Part shown: piece after piece, positions 9,148-15,458 of the stretch
Layout: every line of letters starts with the position of its first letter
Numbering within the stretch: the first letter of the stretch is position 1
NCBI RefSeq assembly: GCF_013179805.1
Contig: NZ_SRRZ01000082.1
Coordinates: 1 to 33,186 of the forward strand
Length of the DNA stretch: 33,186 bases
From: Microcoleus asticus IPMA8
GTDB lineage: Bacteria > Cyanobacteriota > Cyanobacteriia > Cyanobacteriales > Microcoleaceae
Direction of reading: 5' to 3'
Position numbers and translations under genes: made by a program
The notes under the pieces: generated by a model
The model's input: only the letters and a program-made list of their open reading frames with translations
Databases searched by the model: none
What the model was told of the DNA's origin: nothing

Positions 9148-9554
9148 TTTTCCCGGCGAAGACTCTTCTTTACCCTTTTACCCTCTGCATTTTTGCCTTT
9201 TCCATGAAGGCCAAAGGGCGATCGGAATCGAATTGTACCTAAATTTTAAAAGAGAAAGCTGTTAGAAGCTTTCAAAGAGCATAAGTTAGCAGAAAAAGCA
9301 GGTGAATAAGGGCGATCGCAGTTGGGATGATTTTAAGAGTTCGCTGTTATATTATTGTTTTTTTCCGACATAGATGGCTGGTAAAACCCACCCAATAGCC
9401 TGTAGATACTGAATCTTAAGCAAAGTATCCCTTCTCCTTCATCCCTCCCAAAAAAAAGCGATCGCCCTTCCTTCCCTCGCATTCAAACAAACTTAGCTAC
9501 AATAAGCTATACTGTGCTCGGCGACTCCCCAACTCGAACACTTTGCCGCGGTTT
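9148..9554. other. Intergenic region between the FGE-domain gene and the Ser/Thr kinase gene
   Basis: No credible gene was found. It starts with pyrimidine-rich sequence (CTTTACCCTTTTACCC at 9169-9184) right after the stop codon and contains two HIP1-like sites. No clear hairpin terminator is visible. The promoter of the downstream kinase is presumably in the last 200 bases. Confidence 0.5.
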
Positions 9555-10919
9555 ATGTCTAACTCCTCCCTCCTCGCCCCAGGTTCCACTCTCGAAAAAC
9601 GCTACCGCATCCTCCGCGAATTAGGGCGGGGCGGCTTCGGGCGTACTTATCTCGCCGAAGACATCAACCGCTACAACGAACATTGCGTACTCAAAGAGTT
9701 TTCTCCGGTGGTTCACAGCCCGAAAGCGGCCGAATTGTTCGATCGCGAATCGAGTATGCTTTACAACCTCCAACACCCGCAAATTCCCAGGTTTCGAGAA
9801 CTCCTGCGAACGGATTTGGGCGGAAATCCATCTTTATTTTTAGTGCAAGATTATATCAAGGGTCAAAACTACGAAGAAATATTGATATCGCGCCAGCAGC
9901 AAGGTAAAAATTTTACCGAAGCTGAAGTTACTCAACTGCTATTTCAGCTTTTACCAGTTTTAGAATACATCCACTCAAAAAATTTAATTCACCGCGATAT
10001 TTCCCCGGATAATATTATTCAGCATGATGCTGACCAACTACCATTTTTAATTGATTTCGGTTCCGTCAAGCACATCGCAGCCAATGCCGTACTTCAGTTG
10101 AACGGACAATCGGATACGGCGATCGGCAAACAGGGTTATTCGCCGGCCGAACAAATGCGGCTGGGTAAAGTTTCTGCAGCTAGCGATTTGTACGCTTTAG
10201 CCGTCACGGCTTTAGTCTTGCTCACTGGCAAAAAGCCTCAAAAATTGTACGATATCAATAATAAAACTTGGGATTGGCGATCGCACGTCACAGTCAGTCA
10301 AAATCTCGGTACTGTATTGGATAAGATGCTAGCAGAACAACCGGGCGATCGCTACCAATCTGCAAAAGCAGTCCGCGAAGCACTCAAAGATCCAAAACTA
10401 TCTCAAATTAGCAGTATAATTTCCCAAATAGCGACAATGAACTTTGTCGGTCGCCCTTTCAAAAACACCACTCAAACTGCTACAAACAATCATACTCCTG
10501 TTAACCCAAACCCTCAACTTGTTAAAAATAACCACATTTTTAAATTAATTCCTTGGAAAGCAGTCGCGAGTTTAAGCGTGGTTTTGTTGCCGGGAATGTT
10601 AGCTTTTAGTGTAGTCAAATCTGGTTTTACATTGCCAAAGTTGCCTGAGTTGCCGAAGTTTCCCGAATTGCCACAACTTCCCGATACATCCTTAAATGCA
10701 GAAATAGCTAGGCAAGAAGAAATTGGCAAGCGACGCAAAAATCTCAACATCGATAGAGATATTTTCTATCAAAAAGTTGATGAATTATATTACAATAAAT
10801 ATCCTGAATTACAAGGGCGCAGCTTGACAGAAAAGCCAGAAGATGCAGAAATTAGGCGGAAATGGTATGAAGTTGCTGAGGATTTACTCGACAAGTTGGA
10901 GCAAGGAGGACAGTTGTGA
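9555..10919 (+). CDS. Membrane-anchored eukaryotic-type Ser/Thr protein kinase
   Basis: A 454-residue kinase from the ATG at 9555; a TTG four codons upstream is in frame but less likely. The kinase domain (about residues 15-275) has the glycine loop GRGGFGRTYLAE, K47 in VLKEF, catalytic D148 in HRDISPDN and D167 of DFG. The Lys usual two residues after the catalytic Asp is Ser here (S150), a form also seen in related cyanobacterial kinases. A single membrane segment follows (about 337-362), then a short LPELPKFPELP proline repeat and a charged C-terminal region of about 75 residues. The kinase domain should face the cytosol. Substrates are unknown. The FGE-domain gene just upstream is a plausible functional neighbour. 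Confidence 0.9.
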   Translation: MSNSSLLAPGSTLEKRYRILRELGRGGFGRTYLAEDINRYNEHCVLKEFSPVVHSPKAAELFDRESSMLYNLQHPQIPRFRELLRTDLGGNPSLFLVQDYIKGQNYEEILISRQQQGKNFTEAEVTQLLFQLLPVLEYIHSKNLIHRDISPDNIIQHDADQLPFLIDFGSVKHIAANAVLQLNGQSDTAIGKQGYSPAEQMRLGKVSAASDLYALAVTALVLLTGKKPQKLYDINNKTWDWRSHVTVSQNLGTVLDKMLAEQPGDRYQSAKAVREALKDPKLSQISSIISQIATMNFVGRPFKNTTQTATNNHTPVNPNPQLVKNNHIFKLIPWKAVASLSVVLLPGMLAFSVVKSGFTLPKLPELPKFPELPQLPDTSLNAEIARQEEIGKRRKNLNIDRDIFYQKVDELYYNKYPELQGRSLTEKPEDAEIRRKWYEVAEDLLDKLEQGGQL

Positions 10920-11073
10920 AATTTAATATAGAATAAGAGTGATTTAAACGCAGAGGGCGCTCTTGGCCTAGAGGGAAGAGGAAAAGAGGGCAAAGAAAGA
11001 GACGGAAGAGAAAGATAACTTTATCTGGTTTAATACAAATTGGTATAGGCAACGCACTTTAGTTTATTACAAA

Positions 11074-11430
11074 ATGGATTCTATTCAACTTACAGGAATT
11101 CGCTGCTACGGATATACGGGCTATCTGCCGGAAGAGCAAGTTTTGGGGCAGTGGTTTGAAGTGGATGTTACTCTCTGGCTGGATTTATCGCAAGCTGGAA
11201 AAAGTGATGATATTCAACATACTCTTGATTACCGCAGCGCAATTACTCTGATTCAAAAGCTAGTCAAAGACTCGAAGTTTTTATTAATCGAACGCCTAGC
11301 AGATACTATTGCCCAAGCGCTTTTACAACTACCGTTAGTTGAGAAAGTTAAACTACAACTCTCGAAACCTGCTGCCCCCATCCCTGATTTCGGTGGCAGA
11401 ATTACTCTAGAAATTACTAGAAGTCATTAG
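11074..11430 (+). CDS. folB: Dihydroneopterin aldolase (folate biosynthesis)
   Basis: A 118-residue protein of normal FolB length. The enzyme converts 7,8-dihydroneopterin to 6-hydroxymethyl-dihydropterin and glycolaldehyde in tetrahydrofolate synthesis, as a cytosolic oligomer. Active-site residues expected of the family are visible: E21 in GYLPEEQ, Y53 in TLDYR, E73 in LIERLA and K98 in LSKPAAPIP. The N-terminal IQLTGIRCYGYTGYLPEEQ is typical. The stop codon TAG is part of the first unit of a heptamer array. The gene is convergent with the ndh operon. Confidence 0.95.
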   Translation: MDSIQLTGIRCYGYTGYLPEEQVLGQWFEVDVTLWLDLSQAGKSDDIQHTLDYRSAITLIQKLVKDSKFLLIERLADTIAQALLQLPLVEKVKLQLSKPAAPIPDFGGRITLEITRSH

Positions 11431-11468
11431 TCCTTAGTTCTTAGTCCTTAGTCCTTAGTCCTTAGTCA
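11427..11468. repeat. Heptanucleotide array TTAGTCC, 6 units
   Basis: Six contiguous units: TTAGTCC four times, one TTAGTTC and one TTAGTCA. The first unit contains the TAG stop codon of folB. Confidence 0.9.
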
Positions 11469-11512
11469 TCAGTCTTTAATCTGCATTAGTTTGTCACTAA
11501 TGACTGATGACT
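11464..11512. terminator. Hairpin between convergent folB and ndhE, possible bidirectional terminator
   Basis: AGTCATCAGTC (11464-11474) and GACTGATGACT (11502-11512) form a perfect 11-bp stem with a 27-base loop. No strong T tract flanks it, so termination is only inferred from the convergent position. Confidence 0.45.
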
Positions 11513-11535
11513 GATGACCGATCGCTATTGACTAA

Positions 11536-11847
11536 TTACCACTTCAGCAAATTAAATTCTTCCATGTCTACTGTATTGCGGTTGCGATAAATCGTCAAAA
11601 CAATTGCCAAACCTACGGCAGCCTCAGCAGCGGCTACGGTAACTACAAACACCGTAAATACTTGACCTTTAATCTGTACGGGGTCAAGATAATTGGAGAA
11701 ACCCATCAAATTGAGATTGACAGCATTCAGCATCAACTCGATCGACATCAACACACGTACTGCATTTCGGCTCGTAATCAAACCATAAACACCAATGCAG
11801 AAAAGTGCGGCGGCTAATAACAGAAAATACTGGAGTTGCAGTTGCAT
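11536..11847 (-). CDS. ndhE: NAD(P)H-quinone oxidoreductase subunit 4L (NdhE)
   Basis: A 103-residue, three-helix membrane protein of the NDH-1 proton-pumping arm (NuoK/NdhE family), located in the thylakoid membrane. Typical features are the LFCIGVYGLITSRNAVRVLM and SIELMLNAVNLNLMGFS stretches. The latter holds the membrane-embedded Glu of subunit 4L that takes part in proton transfer; a second Glu lies in AAAEAAVGLAIVLTIYR. It is the last gene of the ndhA-I-G-E operon, 72 bases after ndhG, the conserved cyanobacterial order. Confidence 0.97.
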   Translation of the reverse strand: MQLQLQYFLLLAAALFCIGVYGLITSRNAVRVLMSIELMLNAVNLNLMGFSNYLDPVQIKGQVFTVFVVTVAAAEAAVGLAIVLTIYRNRNTVDMEEFNLLKW

Positions 11848-11896
11848 AAATTTTGCGATTTTCTCTCAATCAACATTACTACCAAACAGACAGATA

Positions 11897-11913
11897 GGTG
11901 CGCAGCGCGCACC
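11897..11913. repeat. Dispersed palindrome, copy 1
   Basis: GGTGCGC-AGC-GCGCACC, a 7-bp perfect stem flanked by A and CTA, in the gap between ndhG and ndhE. The same stem, with AGT as the centre and the flanks inverted, occurs at 30727-30743. Confidence 0.75.
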
Positions 11914-11919
11914 CTAATG

Positions 11920-12546
11920 TTACTTAGATTCTGGCGAAGAAACATCTCCGGCAGAAACTAATTCGCGGGGTCTTTCTTGCAAACTAAAAGCGGGTGTTTC
12001 AGATAGCTTGTTCGACGACAATTCATCTGGCAAGAAATCGCGGCGTGCTAGCACAATTGCTCCTACCATTGCCATTAACAAAAACACTGATGCTAACTCG
12101 AAAGGCAGCAAAAAGTCGGTGAAGAAATGTTTAGCGATCGTCACGACCGAACTTTCGGCAGGTGCTCCTGTCGTCGCGACAATAGCCCAAGGAGTAGACA
12201 CCACCATCGTACCCAAAAGCGCAAACAAGCCTACGCAAACTACTGCTGTTGCTACTTGACGCACCCAAGCGTTGGGAATTGTGCGGAAATCTTCGCGCTT
12301 GTTCACCAACATAATCGCAAACAAAATCAAGACGTTAACAGCGCCAACATAAATCAATACCTGCGCTGCTGCTACAAAGTCGGCATTCAGCAACAGGTAC
12401 AAGCCCGCAATGCTGGTAAATACGCCACACAGCAAAAAAGCTGAGTAAACGATGTTGGAGAACAGCACTACTCCTAGTGCTCCTGCAATCATCATTACGG
12501 ACAGTATGCCAAACGAAACAATTTGAACCCCTTCAGCTAGATTCAC
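11920..12546 (-). CDS. ndhG: NAD(P)H-quinone oxidoreductase subunit 6 (NdhG)
   Basis: A 208-residue membrane subunit of NDH-1 (NuoJ/NdhG family) with five hydrophobic segments between residues 5 and 165. The conserved stretch NADFVAAAQVLIYVGAVNVLILFAIMLV (split here by eye into the NADF loop and the pi-bulge helix with VGAVNVLILFA) identifies the subunit. The C-terminal 40 residues are polar and probably stromal/cytosolic. Translation appears to start at GTG (minus strand GTGAATCTAGCT). Other NDH-1 subunits of the same operon flank it. Confidence 0.96.
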   Translation of the reverse strand: MNLAEGVQIVSFGILSVMMIAGALGVVLFSNIVYSAFLLCGVFTSIAGLYLLLNADFVAAAQVLIYVGAVNVLILFAIMLVNKREDFRTIPNAWVRQVATAVVCVGLFALLGTMVVSTPWAIVATTGAPAESSVVTIAKHFFTDFLLPFELASVFLLMAMVGAIVLARRDFLPDELSSNKLSETPAFSLQERPRELVSAGDVSSPESK

Positions 12547-12593
12547 AATTTTTAATCCTCAATCATTAGTTTTCTATTGTTCGTTTTTACTGA

Positions 12594-12650
12594 TTAGTTA
12601 GCAGTCATTCATAATCGTTATTTCACTGATGAATGATGACTGCTGACTAA
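12594..12650. repeat. Imperfect inverted repeat in the ndhI-ndhG spacer
   Basis: TTAGTTAGCAGTCA-TTCAT on one side and ATGAATGATGACTGCTGACTA on the other can fold into a stem of about 18 bp with a mismatch and a 3-base bulge. It is built from the same TTAGTCA/TGACTAA heptamers that form arrays elsewhere and would be transcribed within the ndh operon mRNA. Confidence 0.65.
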
Positions 12651-12661
12651 TGACTAATTAC

Positions 12662-13237
12662 CTATTTTTCGCTAATTTCCTCTGGAGGGAGACCTGCGCG
12701 CCGATCGCTGCTGGAAACTCCATGAGGGTTGATTGTACCTTTCGGCAAATAAGCGAATTCCCGCAGCGGTGTCACCATCGGGTCATCTGTAACCTTGTAG
12801 GGCAAACGTCCGAGGGCCACGTTGTCAAAATTCAATTCGTGGCGATCGTAAACCCCTAACTCGTATTCTTCTGTCATCGACAAACAATTAGTCGGACAAT
12901 ATTCTACGCAGTTTCCGCAGAAGATACACACTCCGAAATCGATACTGTAGTGCTTGAGTTGTTTCTTCTTAGTTTCTTTGTTAAATTCCCAATCCACCAC
13001 AGGCAAATTGATCGGACACACCCGAACGCAGACTTCGCAGGAGATGCACTTGTCAAATTCAAAGTGAATTCTGCCCCGAAAACGTTCGGAAGGAATTAAT
13101 TTTTCGTAAGGATACTGAACCGTAATCGGTCGGCGTCTCATGTGGTCAAAAGTTACAGATAGCCCTTGACCGATATACTTAGCAGCTTGAAAAGTTTCTT
13201 TGGCGTATTCGCCTACTTGATTGAGGAATTTTAGCAT
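12662..13237 (-). CDS. ndhI: NAD(P)H-quinone oxidoreductase subunit I, two 4Fe-4S clusters (NdhI)
   Basis: A 191-residue iron-sulfur subunit of the NDH-1 connecting domain, which passes electrons from ferredoxin towards plastoquinone. Two ferredoxin-type cluster motifs are complete: CISCEVCVRVCP (about residues 64-75) and CIFCGNCVEYCP (about 103-114). The N-terminus (MLKFLNQVGEYAKETFQAAK) is the amphipathic helix usual for NdhI. A purine-rich GAGAGAG lies before the ATG. It sits 101 bases after ndhA and 115 bases before ndhG. Confidence 0.97.
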   Translation of the reverse strand: MLKFLNQVGEYAKETFQAAKYIGQGLSVTFDHMRRRPITVQYPYEKLIPSERFRGRIHFEFDKCISCEVCVRVCPINLPVVDWEFNKETKKKQLKHYSIDFGVCIFCGNCVEYCPTNCLSMTEEYELGVYDRHELNFDNVALGRLPYKVTDDPMVTPLREFAYLPKGTINPHGVSSSDRRAGLPPEEISEK

Positions 13238-13338
13238 GGTGTTCTCTCTCTGTACTTGAGCTTTTGGTAATTGCTAATTTATAATAGGTAATTGGTTAAC
13301 AGCTATTTTTTTCCCTGTTGCCATTTACCTATTATGAA

Positions 13339-14457
13339 TTAACCGCCAAAAGCAAAGGGAAAGGCAAGCTTCAAAGCTGCGGTCAATAGCAAATTAACTA
13401 AAGCAACCGGCAGCAAAAACTTCCATCCCAAATCTAGCAATTGGTCGATCCGAACTCGCGGTAGAGTCCAGCGGAGCAGAACTGCCAGAAACAGGAAAAA
13501 GTAGGCTTTGAGCATGGTCATCGTAATGCCCAGCGTGCCAGTAATTACCTGCAACCAAGGAGTCGTCTCGCTCAATCCCAAGGCATTAGTGATGACTCCG
13601 ACAGGAATCGGGCACTCCCAGCCGCCAAGGTACAGAACGGCTACTAGCAGGCAAGAAAGGACGAGGTTAACGTAGGAAGCGATGTAGTACAAAGCAAATT
13701 TCATGCCCGTGTACTCAGTCTGATATCCTGCTACCAATTCTTCTTCTGCTTCCGGGAGGTCAAAGGGCAACCGTTCGCATTCTGCTAGTGCTGCTATCCA
13801 GAAAATCAGGAAACCTGCGGGCTGCCGCCAGATATTCCAGCCGACAATGCCGTAGCCGGCTTGCTGGTGTACGATGTCGATCGTACTGAGGCTGTTGGAC
13901 ATCATCACAACTGCCAATACTGCCAAAGCTAGGGGAATTTCGTAGCTGAGGGATTGAGCTGCTGCTCTGAGTCCGCCGAGGAGGGCGTATTTGTTGTTAG
14001 AAGCATAGCCGGACATCAGCAAGCCGATCGGCTGAATGCTAGAAAGAGCAATCCACAGAAATATTGCTGTCCCCATATCGGCGATCAGCATATGCTCTCC
14101 GAAGGGCACGATTAAGTAAGACAGAAAAACTGGAATCACCACAATTACCGGGCCTAGGGTAAACAGCAGCGCGTCAGCTTTGGCCGGTACAATGTCTTCT
14201 TTGAACACCAACTTCAGCCCGTCAGCAACGGGTGCTAGGACTCCCAGAGGGCCGATAAATTCCGGGCCGATCCGCTGTTGAGCCGCCGCAGAAATTTTCC
14301 GTTCCAGCCAGACGCTAGTCAGTACCCCGAATACAGCACCGACAATCATCAGCACCATTGGCAGCGGTAGCCAAAGCAGATGGGCGATGTCCGCCGGTAA
14401 GCCCAAATTGATCAGGGCATCTACAAAACTTCCTTGTAAGTCAATTCCTGGGTTCAT
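13339..14457 (-). CDS. ndhA: NAD(P)H-quinone oxidoreductase subunit 1 (NdhA)
   Basis: A 372-residue membrane subunit (NuoH/NdhA family) that joins the membrane arm to the connecting arm and forms part of the quinone cavity. About eight membrane helices are visible. Family signatures include VWLERKISAAAQQRIGPEFIG near residue 50 and the acidic loop AECERLPFDLPEAEEELVAG near 220-240. Length is typical of cyanobacterial NdhA. It is the first gene of the ndhAIGE operon, and its promoter should lie in 14458-14700. Confidence 0.97.
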   Translation of the reverse strand: MNPGIDLQGSFVDALINLGLPADIAHLLWLPLPMVLMIVGAVFGVLTSVWLERKISAAAQQRIGPEFIGPLGVLAPVADGLKLVFKEDIVPAKADALLFTLGPVIVVIPVFLSYLIVPFGEHMLIADMGTAIFLWIALSSIQPIGLLMSGYASNNKYALLGGLRAAAQSLSYEIPLALAVLAVVMMSNSLSTIDIVHQQAGYGIVGWNIWRQPAGFLIFWIAALAECERLPFDLPEAEEELVAGYQTEYTGMKFALYYIASYVNLVLSCLLVAVLYLGGWECPIPVGVITNALGLSETTPWLQVITGTLGITMTMLKAYFFLFLAVLLRWTLPRVRIDQLLDLGWKFLLPVALVNLLLTAALKLAFPFAFGG

Positions 14458-14739
14458 GTTTCCAGCTTTTGAGCGCTCAGCATATAATTTTTCACCCGTC
14501 CTTCGTAGGAGTAGGCTTAGAAATCGGGGTCTTTGTAAAGATTTTTAATGCTTTACCGCCTAATAGTATATCGCCCGACTGGCTCTAAGAACGCACAGGC
14601 AGGGTGAAATTATTTTTATGTCAGAGCCCAGGTTAGCTAATGGGTTTGCATTTTATGTATGTTCAGTCTGGCAACAAGCTTAGTCGATTTTAGATTTCAG
14701 ATTTTAGATTTTAGATTTAATGAACATGGAACGCCAAAC
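14458..14739. other. Upstream region of the ndhAIGE operon
   Basis: No gene was found. This stretch should hold the ndhA promoter on the minus strand. It ends in a heptamer array (14686-14720) and the ssrA terminator. No operator or riboswitch could be recognised. Confidence 0.5.
14686..14720. repeat. Heptanucleotide array GATTTTA, 5 units
   Basis: Five contiguous seven-base units: GATTTTA three times, plus GATTTCA and GATTTAA. Confidence 0.9.
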
Positions 14740-14771
14740 AAAAGGGCAGAGAGTTAACTCTCTGCCCTTTT
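14740..14771 (-). terminator. Strong intrinsic terminator of ssrA
   Basis: A perfect 16-bp inverted repeat centred on GTTAAC (arms AAAAGGGCAGAGAGTT and its complement). Read on the minus strand it ends in TTTTGTTT. It lies about 60 bases downstream of the tmRNA 3' end. The AAAA/TTTT ends would also allow function on the other strand. Confidence 0.88.
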
Positions 14772-14829
14772 AATGCTTTAAAGTAACTTTCAAATGGCTT
14801 AAACCATTGATTTTACGTCACTTCTTGTA

Positions 14830-15218
14830 TGGAACTGGGCAGAATCGAACTGCCGTCCAAAGCGGGTATTTACCTTCCGATCGTTCACAGGTTTATCCCC
14901 TCTAATCCTCAGGGCGGGAACCATCTTTATCCCAAATGGGGGGATTTTCTAGTGATTGCTTTCCTAGCTAGCCGACTAGAAACGTTTAGCTAGGGCATCC
15001 GTTGGGGGTTGTTATGCTACCGTTAACGGAGTTAGGTGGCATACACTCTAAACCGTGCTCAAGAAGTTTTTTAGGCTACAGCGACGGCTTTGCGAGCGAA
15101 AGGAACGATGTTGTTCGCATTTACTTTTTTGTTTGAGCCGGTATTTGCGAGAGGAGACTCACTCTCGACCTGCATCACGGAGCAGCTTTCGCCACCCTGT
15201 CGAAACCATTACAGCCCC
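14830..15218 (-). ncRNA. ssrA: Transfer-messenger RNA (tmRNA)
   Basis: tmRNA rescues stalled ribosomes by acting as tRNA-Ala and then as mRNA for a degradation tag. On the minus strand the 5' end GGGGCTGTAATGGTTTCGAC and the 3' end (GCAGTTCGATTCTGC T-arm, then CAGTTCC) pair as the acceptor stem: GGGGCUG with CAGUUCC. The gene is about 389 nt with the tag frame in the middle, preceded by the long 5' domain and followed by pseudoknot-forming GC-rich segments. The CCA end is not encoded, as the discriminator A is followed by TAC. It is a one-piece tmRNA, not the permuted form of some marine cyanobacteria. Confidence 0.95.
15071..15118 (-). other. tmRNA tag reading frame
   Basis: Fifteen codons plus TAA encode ANNIVPFARKAVAVA. 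The ANNIV start is the usual cyanobacterial tag beginning. The small hydrophobic C-terminus (AVA) fits recognition by ClpXP-type proteases, although many tags end in AA. Confidence 0.9.
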
Positions 15219-15264
15219 TCGTGTGTTCTTTAATCATAGACAATATTTCGTGTTGCGTCAACTA

Positions 15265-15306
15265 GATTTTGGATTTTCGATTTTGGATTTTCGATTTTGG
15301 ATTTTG
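15265..15306. repeat. Heptanucleotide array GATTTTG/GATTTTC, 6 units
   Basis: Six contiguous units: G, C, G, C, G, G in the last position of GATTTTN. It lies just upstream of ssrA on the minus strand, in the likely promoter region of the tmRNA gene. Confidence 0.9.
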
Positions 15307-15331
15307 GCACAAAGCTGAGTCGGGAATATTT

Positions 15332-15444
15332 ACATCCTGCACCATTTTCTTGAACAAGCTTTCCGGCCTGTTCCACAAGAGTTGAGCTTTCCTGTGGGGT
15401 GGGCATCTTGCCCGCCCAGGTTTATTGACAAGGGTGCAGGATGT
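15332..15444. repeat. MITE-like element with 12-bp terminal inverted repeats, copy 1
   Basis: A 113-bp segment bounded by ACATCCTGCACC and its exact inverse GGTGCAGGATGT. The inside has blocks shared with a second copy at 23005-23112 (CACCATT, AGCTTTC-GGCC/GGCTTTCGGGCC, CCACAAGA, TGTGG, TGGGC, GCCC). It ends 14 bases past the stop codon of the minus-strand kinase gene, so it is at the 3' end of that transcript. Confidence 0.75.
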
Positions 15445-15458
15445 CAGCGCTGCCAAGT

